Shown one piece after another: positions 14,774 through 23,604 of a DNA stretch of 64,000 nt (the first letter of the stretch is position 1; the number at the start of each line of letters is the position of its first letter). The stretch is taken from positions 62,001-126,000 of the forward strand of contig CANAAV010000003.1 in NCBI GenBank assembly GCA_947346365.1, in the 5' to 3' direction. The translations under genes were made by a program, and so were the position numbers. Below the pieces are notes generated by a model, which did no database searches, was not told where the DNA came from, and saw only the letters and a list, made by a program, of their open reading frames with translations. Origin of the DNA: an uncultured Flavonifractor sp. (GTDB taxonomy: Bacteria > Bacillota > Clostridia > Oscillospirales > Oscillospiraceae).

Positions 14774-15952
14774 CTATCCGTCGTATCCCAGGAACAGCTG
14801 GGTCCAATAGTAGCCGTATTCATCGTCGGCCTCGGCAAAGCCGACGCCCAGGAAGGTCACGTCATCCCGCATGATGTTGGCCCGGTGTCCGGGGGAGTTC
14901 ATCCACGCCTCTACTGCGGCCTGGGGGGACTTTTGTCCAGCGGCAATATTTTCCGCCACAGTGCTGTAAGCGATTCCCATGTCCTCGAAGATGGTATAAA
15001 AGGGCGTGCCGTTGGGCCGGGTGTGAGAGTGCAGGTCCACCGTCTCCAGGGCCCGCTCCTGAGCGGCCTCACACAGGGTAGCGTGCAAAGACAGAGGGGC
15101 TTTGCCCTCCCTCTCGCGCTCATAGTTGACCAACTGGAGAATCTCCTCCTGAATGGCTTGCAGATCGTCTGGGTCAAACTCGGGCTCTGGCTCCGGCGTG
15201 GGCTCGGGGGTAGGTTCGGGCGTCGGCTCCGGCGTGGGCTCGGGGGTAGGTTCGGGCGTCGGCTCCGGTGTGGGCTCAGGGGTGGGTTCGGGCGTTGGCT
15301 GGGCCGGGAACTGGTACGACAGCAGCCGGGACATGACTGCGGCGGCCTCGGCGCGGGTCATGGTGTCCCCACCGGCGAACACGCCGCCGGTTTTGCCGGT
15401 CAGGATTTTTGAGGCGGTTACGTGGGATACGGCCTGGGCGTATGCGCCGGGCACCTGCGCCCAGTCGGCAAGGGCTGCTGCTGCGGCCTCAGCGTCGCCG
15501 AAATCGGCGTTTTTAGCGGACATCAGATTGTAGACCATCACCGCCATGGTGTAGCGGTCCATGGGCTGGTTAACCTGCTCCCCGGCGGCGCCGCTCCAGT
15601 CCGGGCTGCCGGCGAAGGCTGTGCCGGCAAAGCCGTCCTGCGCGGAGACGGTCTGGACGGCGGCCCTCCACCAGGGGTCGGCAGCCGCGGCGCCGGCCTT
15701 GTACTCCGCAAAGAGCTCAGGATAGAAGGCGCGGGCGAGCATCATCGCCAGCTGGGCGGCGGACACCTTGCCGCCGGGGTTAAAGCCGCCGCCGGTTCCC
15801 TCCATCACGCCTTTTTCCGACATCTCCGCAATGTAGGCGTAGGCCCAGTGGCTGTCGGGCACGTCGGAGAACGCGTCCTGCGCGGCGAAAGCGGGCGTTG
15901 CCAAACCAAGACATAAAATCAAGGCCAGCAACAGTGCGATTTTGTTTTTCAT
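14774..15952 (-). CDS. Secreted protein: SLH domains, Pro-Thr-Glu linker and CAP (SCP/PR1) domain
   Basis: 392 residues. Signal peptide at 1-23 (MKNKIALLLALILCLGLATPAFA). SLH modules follow (FSDVPDSHWAYAYIAEMSEKGV, NPGGKVSAAQLAMMLAR and further), anchoring it to the cell-wall polymer. A TPEP repeat linker occupies about residues 225-265. The C-terminal 120 residues are a CAP domain (YKWD/SafA type) with NYEREREGKAPLSL, HSHTRPNGTPFY and WMNSPGHRANIM. CAP proteins of this kind are common on clostridial surfaces; the substrate is unknown. ATG 15952 is chosen because GGGAG lies 9 bases before it. Confidence 0.9.
   Translation of the reverse strand: MKNKIALLLALILCLGLATPAFAAQDAFSDVPDSHWAYAYIAEMSEKGVMEGTGGGFNPGGKVSAAQLAMMLARAFYPELFAEYKAGAAAADPWWRAAVQTVSAQDGFAGTAFAGSPDWSGAAGEQVNQPMDRYTMAVMVYNLMSAKNADFGDAEAAAAALADWAQVPGAYAQAVSHVTASKILTGKTGGVFAGGDTMTRAEAAAVMSRLLSYQFPAQPTPEPTPEPTPEPTPEPTPEPTPEPTPEPTPEPTPEPEPEFDPDDLQAIQEEILQLVNYEREREGKAPLSLHATLCEAAQERALETVDLHSHTRPNGTPFYTIFEDMGIAYSTVAENIAAGQKSPQAAVEAWMNSPGHRANIMRDDVTFLGVGFAEADDEYGYYWTQLFLGYDG
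15183..15302 (-). repeat. Short tandem repeats coding for the TPEP linker
   Basis: About ten 12-bp units coding for (T/P)-P-E-P on the minus strand, nearly identical at DNA level. Repeat-number change by slippage is likely between strains. Confidence 0.85.
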
Positions 15953-16192
15953 AGACATCTTCTCCCATTCCATTCACTCACGGACCTGAGGAGGCCCGTG
16001 GATCAATCCGCTGTGCGGGTTGATTCAGGCCGGGCGCATCCCCAAATCCCGGATATCGGAGATGCGCTTTGTGTTATTATATAGGACGCCTCCCGCCCGT
16101 GTCAAGCCGCTTGAATTGCCGGGGCGGCTGTGGTACAATCAAAAAGATTACAGCCCGCTTGACGGCCCGGCGGCGGGAAGGGAGGGGAGCGA
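15953..16192. other. Intergenic region between divergent SLH-CAP and methyltransferase genes
   Basis: 240 bp without a supported gene. A small dyad (GCGCATC at 16034-16040, GATGCGC at 16061-16067) is present. It should hold the promoters of both divergent genes, but I could not pick out a convincing pair of boxes. Confidence 0.5.
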
Positions 16193-16951
16193 GTGGGCGT
16201 GACGGAGTGGAAAACGGCCTGGAGGGAGGAAGAAGCCCGGGCCCATATACACGGCTGGGATTTTTCGCATATCCGGGGCAGATATGCGGAGGAAAAAGAT
16301 CTGCCTTGGGATTATAGACAGGTGGTCGGCCAATACCTATACGCCAGTGCGGCGCTGCTGGACTATGACACCGGCGGCGGAGAATTTCTGCTGTCCCTCC
16401 GCCACCCGGCGGAGCGGACGGCGGCGACGGAGGGATATCCGCCCAATGTACGCCTATGCGAGCAGACGCTTTTGCCGCTGGGGATCGACTTTAAGGCCTG
16501 CTCCGATCCTGCGGCGGCGCCCTTCCCGGACGGGAGCTTTGACATTATCCTCAACCGCCACGGGGCGTTCCACGCCCCGGAACTGTTCAGGCTGCTGAAA
16601 AGAGGCGGGGTGTTCATCACAGAGCAGGTGGGGGAAGACAATGACCGCGATCTGGTGGAGAGGGTCCTGCCGGGGACGGAGAAGCCCTTCCCTGGTTTGA
16701 ACCTGGCCCAGCAGCGCAGGGTTTTCGAGAAAGCCGGATTTCGAATTCTCCGGGGGGAAGAGGCCTACCGGCCGATCCGGTTTTATGATGTGGGGGCCTT
16801 TGTGTGGTTTGCCCGCATCATTGAGTGGGAATTTCCGGGCTTTTCGGTAGAGCGCTGCTTTGACGGGCTGTGCGCGATGCAGCGGGAGATCGAGGAGAGC
16901 GGAGCAATCGAGGGGACCATTCACCGCTATCTGATTGTCGCGGAGAAATGA
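16193..16951 (+). CDS. Class I SAM-dependent methyltransferase
   Basis: 252 residues, GTG start behind GGGAGGGGAG. The Rossmann methyltransferase pattern is present: motif I variant LLDYDTGGGEFLLSL near residue 60, an acidic strand-2 region, AAPFPDGSFDIILNRHGAFH as motif II/III, and LKRGGVFITEQVG as the post-III strand. The substrate cannot be told. The N-terminal WDFSHIRGRYAEEKDLPWDY resembles a group of small-molecule methyltransferases of clostridia. It stands alone before the Sel1 gene. Confidence 0.85.
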   Translation: MGVTEWKTAWREEEARAHIHGWDFSHIRGRYAEEKDLPWDYRQVVGQYLYASAALLDYDTGGGEFLLSLRHPAERTAATEGYPPNVRLCEQTLLPLGIDFKACSDPAAAPFPDGSFDIILNRHGAFHAPELFRLLKRGGVFITEQVGEDNDRDLVERVLPGTEKPFPGLNLAQQRRVFEKAGFRILRGEEAYRPIRFYDVGAFVWFARIIEWEFPGFSVERCFDGLCAMQREIEESGAIEGTIHRYLIVAEK

Positions 16952-17002
16952 GCGCCTGATGGGGCGCGGAAAGGGCGGCGGCAAGAAAACGGCCTGTTCC
17001 AG

Positions 17003-17031
17003 TGGACAAAAAAACACGCAGGCGGTATAAT
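17003..17031 (+). promoter_or_regulatory. Sigma-A type promoter of the Sel1-repeat gene
   Basis: TGGACA at 17003-17008, 17-base spacer, TATAAT at 17026-17031. It lies 33 bases before the ATG at 17064, which gives a very short leader. Confidence 0.8.
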
Positions 17032-17063
17032 AGCAGCATACTACATAGAATGGGGTCGTTGCA

Positions 17064-20000
17064 ATGGATGCTAGCGCGATGAACGGCCGGGAGGACTACA
17101 ACGGCCAGGAAGTCATCTTTATTGATACAAGCCTGATTCAAAAGGCCGCCGAGGGATTGCAGCGGGCGAAGGAGGAGTTTCGAACCCTGCTGGAGCAGGC
17201 GGAGTCTGACGACGCCACCGCCTGGTGCGACCTGGCGGTGCGCTACAGCGAGGGAGACGGGGTGGAAAAGGACCCGGAGCAGGCGGTCTACTGGTTTACC
17301 AAGGCCGCTGAGGACGGGGACCTGCGGGCCACAACGATGCTGGGCCGGTGTTTCCAGACCGGGGTGGGGATTGAGCGGGACGAGGCCCGGGCCGTAGAGC
17401 TCTACCGGAAGGCCGCCGACGAGGGGTACGCCCCTGCCCTGTGCGATTTGGGGCTGTGCTACGAGAACGCCGGGGGAATTGCCGAGGACAAGGCCCGGGC
17501 GGCGGAGCTCTATCAGCAGGCAGCGGATATGGAGTACGCCCCCGCCCAGTGCAATCTGGGGGTGTGCTATCTCTCGGGCATCGGGGTAGAGCGGGATGTG
17601 GAGGCGGCGGTCTCCTGGCTGGAAAAGGCCGTGGAGCAGGGCTTTCCCCGCGCCCAGGACATTCTGGGAGACTGCTACTGGGATGGCACTGGCGTGGAAA
17701 AGGACCGGGCGGAATCAGCCAGGCTTTACCGGCAGGCGGCGGACCAGGGCTTTCCCCGCGCGATGTGCAATCTGGGGCTGTGTTATGAGCACGGCGACGG
17801 GGTAGAGGAGGACAAGGAACAGGCGGTGGAGTGGTACCTCCGCTCCGCCCACAACGGGTACGCCCCCGGCATGTGTAACCTGGGGGTGCTGCTGCTGCAT
17901 GGAGTCGGGGTAGAGGCCGACCCCGCCGGGGCGGTGGAGTGGTTCCGGAAATCCGCCGGTGCGGAGCACCCCCGGGCCATGGACCTGCTGGGGGACTGCT
18001 ATTTGGAAGGGCGCGGGGTGGAAAAGGACCAGGAGCGGGCGGTGGAGCTCTATCAGCAGGCGGCCGGGATGGAATACCCGCCGGCCCAGTGCGATTTGGG
18101 ATTGTGTTATGAAAACGGCACCGGGGTAGCGGTGGATAAGCTGCGGGCCGCCCAGCTCTACCGGCAGGCCGCAGAGCGGAACTATCCTCCCGCCATGTGC
18201 AATTTAGGGGTATGCTATTTAAACGGCATAGGGGTGTCTATGGACGCCAAGGCCGCGGTGGAATGGTTCCAGCGGGGGGCTGAGGTGGGCTCGGCCCGTG
18301 CCATGAGCATTTTGGGAGACTGCTGCCTGGAGGGCAACGGCGTGAAGATGGACAAGGCCCGGGCCCTGGAGCTCTACCGCCAGGCAGTGGACGCGGGCTA
18401 TGTGCCCGCCCAATGTGCCCTGGGGCTGTGTTATGAAAACGGCGACGGAGTGGAGAAGGACGAGGCCGCGGCTGTGGAGTGCTACTGCCAGGCTGCAGAG
18501 CAGGGCTACGCCCCGGCGCAGTGTAATCTGGCCTACTGCTATCTGACAGGGATTGGGATGGAGGCCGACGCGGCCCAGGCGGTACCCTGGCTGGAGAGAG
18601 CCGCCCGGCAGGATTTTCCACGAGCCCTCAATCTGCTGGGGAACTGTTACCGGTACGGGGACGGGGTGGAGGCCGACCCGGTGCGGGCGGCAGAGCTCTA
18701 TCAGAGCGCGGCGGAGCGGGAGTACCCGCCTGCCATGTCCTTCTTGGGACTGTGCTATGAGATGGGAGAGGGCGTGGAGCGGAATCCGGAGCGGGCCATC
18801 CACTGGTATACCTGCGCAGCGGAACGGGATTACGCCCCGGCGCAGTGCAATTTGGCGGTGTGCTGCCTTAACGGCTTCGGCATGGAGCGAGATCCCCTGC
18901 GGGCGGTGGAGTGGCTTCAAAAGGCCGCCGCCCAAGGCTTCCCCAGGGCGCTGGATATTCTGGGAGACTGTTACCAGGGCGGTGACGGCATTGCCGCCGA
19001 CCCGGCGCGGGCGGTGGAGTGCTACCGCCGGGCCGCGGACGCGGGGTATCCCCCCGCCCTGTGCGACCTGGGCCTGTGCTATGAAAACGGAGACGGGGTG
19101 GAGGAGGATTTGGAGCGAGCGGCGGACTGCTACCGTCAGGCCGCCGACCGGGGAGACGCCAGGGCCATGTGCAATCTGGCGGTGTGCTGCCTCAACGGCA
19201 ATGGTGTGGAGAAGGATGTGCCCGCCGCCGTGGAGCTGCTGGAGCGCTCCGCCCAGCGGGAGCACGCCCGGGCGCTGAGCATCCTGGGCGATTTGTACCG
19301 GGACGGCGAGGGGGTGGAGCAGGACGACGGGAAGTCGGCCCAGCTCTACCTCAAGGCGGCCCGGAGCGGTTATCGCCCCGCCATGTGTTCAATAGGGTAC
19401 AGCTACGAGGTAGGCCGGGGTGTGCCGGAGGACAAAGCGCAGGCGGTGGAGTGGTACCGCCAAGGGGCGCAGGCGGGCTATGCGCCCGCCCAGTGTAACC
19501 TGGCGTTCTGTCTGGAGAGCGGGATTGGGACCGAGCGGGATTTGAAGCAGGCGGTGGAGTGGTATCAGCGCGCCGCCCAGGCGGGCTATCCCAGAGCCCT
19601 GTGCAATTTGGGCCTGTGCTATGAAAACGGAGACGGGGTGGATAAGGACCTGGAAAAGGCTGCCCAGCTCTACCAGCAGGCGGTAGACCGGGGCTATGTG
19701 CCCGCCCTGTGTAACCTGGGCGTATGCTATGAGTACGGCGACGGCGTGCCGGAGGATAAGGCAAAAGCGGCGGAATTGTACCGCCAGGCTGCCGAGCGGG
19801 GCAGCGCGACAGGTCAGTGTAACCTAGCCTACTGCCTGGAAAAGGGCATTGGCGGGACGAAGGATATCAAACAGGCGGTGCACTGGTATGAGCAGGCCGC
19901 GAAACAGGGCAACGGGCGGGCTATGTGCAACCTGGGGCTGTGCTATGAACAGGGCCTGGGCGTGAAAGAGGACAAGGCCCGCGCGGTAGAGCTCTACCGG

Positions 20001-20336
20001 CAGGGCGCCCAGGCGGGCTACAGCGCGGCCATGTGTAATTTGGGCTTGTGCTATCTGGAAGGAATCGGGATACAGGCCGACCCGGTCCAGGGGGTGCAGT
20101 GGCTGGAAAAGGCTGCTGAACGGCGGTTTGGCCGGGCACAGGCCCTGCTGGGAGACTGCTTCCGGGACGGGACCGGAGTAAAGGCGGACCGGAAGCGGGC
20201 GGAGGAGCTGTACCGTCAGGCTGTGGAGCAGGGCTACAAGCCGGCCCAGGAGAGGCTGGACGCTTTGACCGCTCCGGCAGCGGACAAAGCTGCGCCTAAG
20301 AAAAAATCCTTCTTAGAGAAACTGTTTGGAAAGTGA
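17064..20336 (+). CDS. Giant Sel1-repeat (TPR-like) protein, 28 repeats
   Basis: 1090 residues with no signal peptide or membrane segment, so probably cytosolic. Residues from about 53 to 1060 are 28 consecutive 36-residue Sel1 units of the pattern A-x-C-N-L-G-x-C-Y-x-x-G-x-G-V-x-x-D, A-V-x-W-Y-x-x-A-A-x-x-G. Such alpha-alpha superhelices bind other proteins. From about repeat 4 to 22 three repeat types alternate (ILGDCY, DLGLCYENG, NLGVCYLNG), a 108-residue higher-order unit. Most repeats carry two Cys. The C-terminus ends with a Lys-rich tail (APKKKSFLEKLFGK). No enzyme domain is visible; partner unknown. Confidence 0.92.
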   Translation: MDASAMNGREDYNGQEVIFIDTSLIQKAAEGLQRAKEEFRTLLEQAESDDATAWCDLAVRYSEGDGVEKDPEQAVYWFTKAAEDGDLRATTMLGRCFQTGVGIERDEARAVELYRKAADEGYAPALCDLGLCYENAGGIAEDKARAAELYQQAADMEYAPAQCNLGVCYLSGIGVERDVEAAVSWLEKAVEQGFPRAQDILGDCYWDGTGVEKDRAESARLYRQAADQGFPRAMCNLGLCYEHGDGVEEDKEQAVEWYLRSAHNGYAPGMCNLGVLLLHGVGVEADPAGAVEWFRKSAGAEHPRAMDLLGDCYLEGRGVEKDQERAVELYQQAAGMEYPPAQCDLGLCYENGTGVAVDKLRAAQLYRQAAERNYPPAMCNLGVCYLNGIGVSMDAKAAVEWFQRGAEVGSARAMSILGDCCLEGNGVKMDKARALELYRQAVDAGYVPAQCALGLCYENGDGVEKDEAAAVECYCQAAEQGYAPAQCNLAYCYLTGIGMEADAAQAVPWLERAARQDFPRALNLLGNCYRYGDGVEADPVRAAELYQSAAEREYPPAMSFLGLCYEMGEGVERNPERAIHWYTCAAERDYAPAQCNLAVCCLNGFGMERDPLRAVEWLQKAAAQGFPRALDILGDCYQGGDGIAADPARAVECYRRAADAGYPPALCDLGLCYENGDGVEEDLERAADCYRQAADRGDARAMCNLAVCCLNGNGVEKDVPAAVELLERSAQREHARALSILGDLYRDGEGVEQDDGKSAQLYLKAARSGYRPAMCSIGYSYEVGRGVPEDKAQAVEWYRQGAQAGYAPAQCNLAFCLESGIGTERDLKQAVEWYQRAAQAGYPRALCNLGLCYENGDGVDKDLEKAAQLYQQAVDRGYVPALCNLGVCYEYGDGVPEDKAKAAELYRQAAERGSATGQCNLAYCLEKGIGGTKDIKQAVHWYEQAAKQGNGRAMCNLGLCYEQGLGVKEDKARAVELYRQGAQAGYSAAMCNLGLCYLEGIGIQADPVQGVQWLEKAAERRFGRAQALLGDCFRDGTGVKADRKRAEELYRQAVEQGYKPAQERLDALTAPAADKAAPKKKSFLEKLFGK

Positions 20337-20358
20337 CGAAAGAATAGGGCAGTCTGAA

Positions 20359-20394
20359 ATGGAGGACCTGCAAAAGCAGGTCCTCCATTTTTAT
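20359..20394. terminator. Bidirectional terminator between the Sel1 gene and rlmH
   Basis: Arms 20361-20371 (GGAGGACCTGC) and 20376-20386, AAAA loop, followed by ATTTTTAT. The preceding A-rich bases give a U-run for the minus strand as well. The genes are convergent. Confidence 0.85.
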
Positions 20395-20398
20395 GGAA

Positions 20399-20878
20399 TT
20401 ATTTGTGGTAGCTGCCCCCAGAGTTGATCTGAAAGGCCCGGTAAATCTGCTCCAGCAGCATGACCCGCGCCAGGTGGTGGGGAAACGTCATAGGGGACAT
20501 AGACAGCTGCGCCCAGGCTTCGGCCTTCAAACGCCCGTCCAGCCCATAGGACCCGCCAATTAAAAAGACCAGATGCTTGGCGCTGTTGTGGCTCCAGGCC
20601 TCCAGCAGCTGGGCCAGCTCCGGACTGGAGCGCATCCGCCCCTCAACGCACAAGGCGACCACACTGGAGCTGGGGGGAATTTTTGCCCGGATGGCGGTGG
20701 CCTCCTTCTCCAGAGCGGCTTGAATCTGCCCATGGGTGGGGTTAGAGGGCAGACGCTCCTCCGCAAGCTCCAGCAGCTGGAGCTTGCAGAAGCCCCCTAG
20801 GCGCTTGGCGTACTCCGCCGCCGCCTGGAGATAAAAGGGCTCTTTGAGCTTGCCCACACAGAGAATGTGAATGTTCAC
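20399..20878 (-). CDS. rlmH: 23S rRNA (pseudouridine-1915 N3) methyltransferase RlmH
   Basis: 159 residues, exactly the usual size, if GTG 20878 is used. SPOUT-class methyltransferase acting on helix 69 of 23S rRNA. Clear marks: HILCVGKLKEPFY at the start, VFLIGGSYGLDG (SAM-binding knot) and the C-terminal LARVMLLEQIYRAFQINSG. A longer frame to 20962 overlaps the neighbouring gene and is not used. Confidence 0.96.
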   Translation of the reverse strand: MNIHILCVGKLKEPFYLQAAAEYAKRLGGFCKLQLLELAEERLPSNPTHGQIQAALEKEATAIRAKIPPSSSVVALCVEGRMRSSPELAQLLEAWSHNSAKHLVFLIGGSYGLDGRLKAEAWAQLSMSPMTFPHHLARVMLLEQIYRAFQINSGGSYHK

Positions 20879-20891
20879 AGGCTGGCGCCCC

Positions 20892-21680
20892 CTATACGGT
20901 ATATTGGGGGCCCGCCTCGCTGCGGGGGGCCACCGACAGGCGTACGTCCCGGTCCAGAGCAATGCCGCGCCCCTCCAGCATGGCCCGGACTACCTCGTAG
21001 GCCCGGGCGGGAGTGTTGTTCTCTCCGGACAGGTGGGCAAGAATCACCGCCTGGGCTCCCGCCTCCACGGCCGCGCAGGCCAGCTTGCCGCCCTCCTCGT
21101 TGGACAGGTGTCCGCAGGGGCCCAGGATGCGTTCTTTTAAGAAATAGGGGTAGGGGCCGCTGATGAGCCACTCTACGTCGTGATTGGCTTCCACCACCGC
21201 CAGATGGGCCCTGCGCAGGTGGGCATATACCACGTCGGTGGCCACGCCCAGGTCGGTGGCCACCGCGGCCGTACGGCGCCCGTCGGTAATGGCATACCCC
21301 ACGCTGTCGGAGGCGTCGTGAGAGGTGGGAAAGCTCATGGCCTCCAGCGCTCCGATGGACAGATGCTCACCGGCGGAAAAGGGGCGGAGCACATCCTCTA
21401 AAAAGGCGATGCGGTAGCACAGTTGCCGGGCGGTGCCCCGGCTGGCGTAGACGGGCAGCTGGAACTGCTTGGTCAGGGTGCCCAGCCCGGAGATGTGGTC
21501 GGCGTGCTCGTGGGTGATGAGCACGCCGGACAGGTCCTTGGGCTCTACCCCCAGGGCGCGCAGGGCCTTGCAGATTCTCCGGCAGGAGATGCCCGCGTCT
21601 AAGAGCAGGTGGGTGCGTCCGTCGGAGAGCAGCAGGCAGTTGCCGCTGGATCCGCTGGAGAGGGTGGTAAGTGTCAGCAA
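20892..21680 (-). CDS. walJ: Metallo-beta-lactamase fold exonuclease-like protein WalJ/YycJ
   Basis: 262 residues, TTG start with AGGAG 8 bases upstream. The signature TLSSGSSGNCLLL at the N-terminus and THEHADHISGL (HxHxDH) give the YycJ/WalJ family, linked in Bacillus to cell-wall control and DNA 5'-3' exonuclease activity. Further metal residues are seen in PTSHDASDSVGY and EANHDVEWL. It sits 13 bases upstream of rlmH, a pairing often seen in Firmicutes. Confidence 0.92.
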   Translation of the reverse strand: MLTLTTLSSGSSGNCLLLSDGRTHLLLDAGISCRRICKALRALGVEPKDLSGVLITHEHADHISGLGTLTKQFQLPVYASRGTARQLCYRIAFLEDVLRPFSAGEHLSIGALEAMSFPTSHDASDSVGYAITDGRRTAAVATDLGVATDVVYAHLRRAHLAVVEANHDVEWLISGPYPYFLKERILGPCGHLSNEEGGKLACAAVEAGAQAVILAHLSGENNTPARAYEVVRAMLEGRGIALDRDVRLSVAPRSEAGPQYTV

Positions 21681-21810
21681 AACAATCGCTCCTATGTATC
21701 ACATATGGCGCCGCTTGGGATCCGGCGCGCAGGCCAGACCCGGCGGGACAACGGAAAAGGCGGCGGCAACAGCCCGCCGCCTTAAAAGGCGTCTGGATCA
21801 AGAGAAGAGC

Positions 21811-23103
21811 TCAGCCCACCTGGGCCTGCTTTTCCTCGCCGGGGGTAACGACCACGCGGATATCCGCCCCTACGCCGGAAAGCTTGCGCACGATGTCCTC
21901 ATAGCCGCGTTCGATATGGTGGACACAGCCGATTTCCGTGGTGCCGCAGGCCGCCAGTCCGGCAATAACCATGGCCGCCCCGGCGCGCAGGTCACAGGCC
22001 TGGATGCGCGCCCCGGTGAGCCGCTGCACGCCCTCAATGACGGCAATTTTTCCGTCCACTTGGATCTGGGCGCCCATGCGCCTAAACTCGTCCACATAGC
22101 GGTAGCGGTTGTCCCAAACGCCTTCAGTCAAAACGCTGGTTCCCTCTGCGATACAGAGGATGGCGGCAATCTGGGGCTGCATATCGGTGGGAAAGCCGGG
22201 GTAGGGCAAGGTTTTTACGTTGGTGCGGGTGAGGGGGCCGCTGCGGCGCACCAGGACTGCGTCGTCCTGCTCCTCCACCTCCACGCCCATCTCCAGCAGC
22301 TTGGCGGTGATGCATTCCAGATGCTTGGGAATAACGTTGCGGATGAGAACCTCGCCGCCGGCGGCGGCAACCGCGGCCATGTAGGTGCCGGCTTCAATCT
22401 GGTCGGGAATAATGGAATAAACGCCGCCGCTGAGCCGCTGCACGCCGCGAATCTTGATTACGTCGGTGCCCGCGCCCATGATATCCGCACCCATAGAGTT
22501 GAGGAAATTGGCCAGATCCACCACATGGGGCTCTTTAGCGGCATTTTCAATGACGGTCATGCCGTCCGCCAGCACGGCGGCGAGCATGATATTCATAGTG
22601 GCCCCTACGGATACGATGTCCAAATACACCTGAGTGCCCTGCATCCGACCGTTTTTGGCCCTGGCGTGAATATAGCCGCCGCCCACCTCTACGCCGGCGC
22701 CCATGGCCACAAAGCCCTTAATATGCTGGTCAATGGGCCGCCCGCCGAAGTCGCAGCCGCCGGGGGGCGGGACCTCCGCGCAGCCAAAGCGCCCCAGCAG
22801 GGCGCCGATCAGGTAATACGAGGCCCTAATTTTCCGGGCCAGCTCCTCCGGAACCTTGGCGTTGCGGATGTGGGAGCAGTCGACATCCACAGTGGTCCGG
22901 TTGACGGTGCGCACGTCGGCGCCCAAGTCCTGAAGAATATTTAAAATGGAGGTGACGTCGCTGATCTGGGGAATATTTTCAATCCGGCAGACCCCGTCTA
23001 CCAAAAGAGCCGCGGGAATAATGGCGACGGCGGCATTTTTTGCCCCGCTGATTTCGATCTCGCCGGAAAGCGGCTTTCCGCCGTGAATCACATATTTTGT
23101 CAA
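21811..23103 (-). CDS. murA: UDP-N-acetylglucosamine 1-carboxyvinyltransferase
   Basis: 430 residues, TTG start. First committed step of peptidoglycan synthesis: enolpyruvyl transfer from PEP to UDP-GlcNAc. The N-terminal GGKPLSGEIEISGAKNAAV and the active-site loop PPGGCDFGGRPIDQH (catalytic and fosfomycin-target Cys at residue 117) are clear. The GCDFG...DQH variant is the form I associate with the second clostridial MurA class. The downstream walJ gene is 130 bases away. Confidence 0.96.
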   Translation of the reverse strand: MTKYVIHGGKPLSGEIEISGAKNAAVAIIPAALLVDGVCRIENIPQISDVTSILNILQDLGADVRTVNRTTVDVDCSHIRNAKVPEELARKIRASYYLIGALLGRFGCAEVPPPGGCDFGGRPIDQHIKGFVAMGAGVEVGGGYIHARAKNGRMQGTQVYLDIVSVGATMNIMLAAVLADGMTVIENAAKEPHVVDLANFLNSMGADIMGAGTDVIKIRGVQRLSGGVYSIIPDQIEAGTYMAAVAAAGGEVLIRNVIPKHLECITAKLLEMGVEVEEQDDAVLVRRSGPLTRTNVKTLPYPGFPTDMQPQIAAILCIAEGTSVLTEGVWDNRYRYVDEFRRMGAQIQVDGKIAVIEGVQRLTGARIQACDLRAGAAMVIAGLAACGTTEIGCVHHIERGYEDIVRKLSGVGADIRVVVTPGEEKQAQVG

Positions 23104-23604
23104 GATAACAACCCTCTATTCCTTCCGCAGGCGCCACGCACGGGGCGTCTGCGGTATCCAAGAGCCGGAGCGCGTCCGGCCCGGTAAACATCGAAAAACT
23201 GCATGCCGATGGCAATGCGCTCCAATACGCCTACATTATAGCATAGTTCTGTGTAAAATCAAAGCAAAATTATTATGGCCTGTCCAAGGCCTTTTTATGG
23301 GTTCTGCCCAGGGCGGTGCAGTGGCTTGCATCGGAAGCGGCCGCTGTTTACACGATGCCCAATTGCGCATGTTTTATACTGGCGCCGGACCGGCTTTGAA
23401 AATTTTATGGCGGCCTGCGCAGGATGGCCTTCGGACTGCCGCCCTTGACAAGGGAGCGGGGCGCTTACTATAATAAATAGCGGCCGAACAAATACCTGGC
23501 GGAAGCGCGGGGACTTCGGGAAAGCGGGGCTGTGTGCTCCGTTTTGTTCCACAGTTTAAAGACGGCTGTGCCGCAGCATGATAACGAAAGCGCGAGGTGC
23601 GCCT
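23104..23604. other. Intergenic region between divergent murA and the PocR/AraC gene
   Basis: About 500 bp without a supported gene. It contains an AT-rich patch near 23236-23270 and the promoter at 23445-23474 for the rightward gene. Short ORFs here lack ribosome sites and recognisable content. Confidence 0.6.
23445..23474 (+). promoter_or_regulatory. Sigma-A type promoter of the PocR/AraC regulator
   Basis: TTGACA (23445-23450), 18-base spacer, TATAAT (23469-23474). Both boxes are perfect matches to consensus. The leader to ATG 23605 would be about 125 bases. Confidence 0.88.

Noticed and set aside
17064..20336. Regular repeats that might suggest a CRISPR array
   Set aside because: The period is 108 bp and fully coding (Sel1 repeats); there are no identical direct repeats with unique spacers and no cas genes.
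21469..22944. 491-residue + strand frame across walJ and murA
   Set aside because: Antisense of two conserved genes; a single frame covering two genes is a composition effect.
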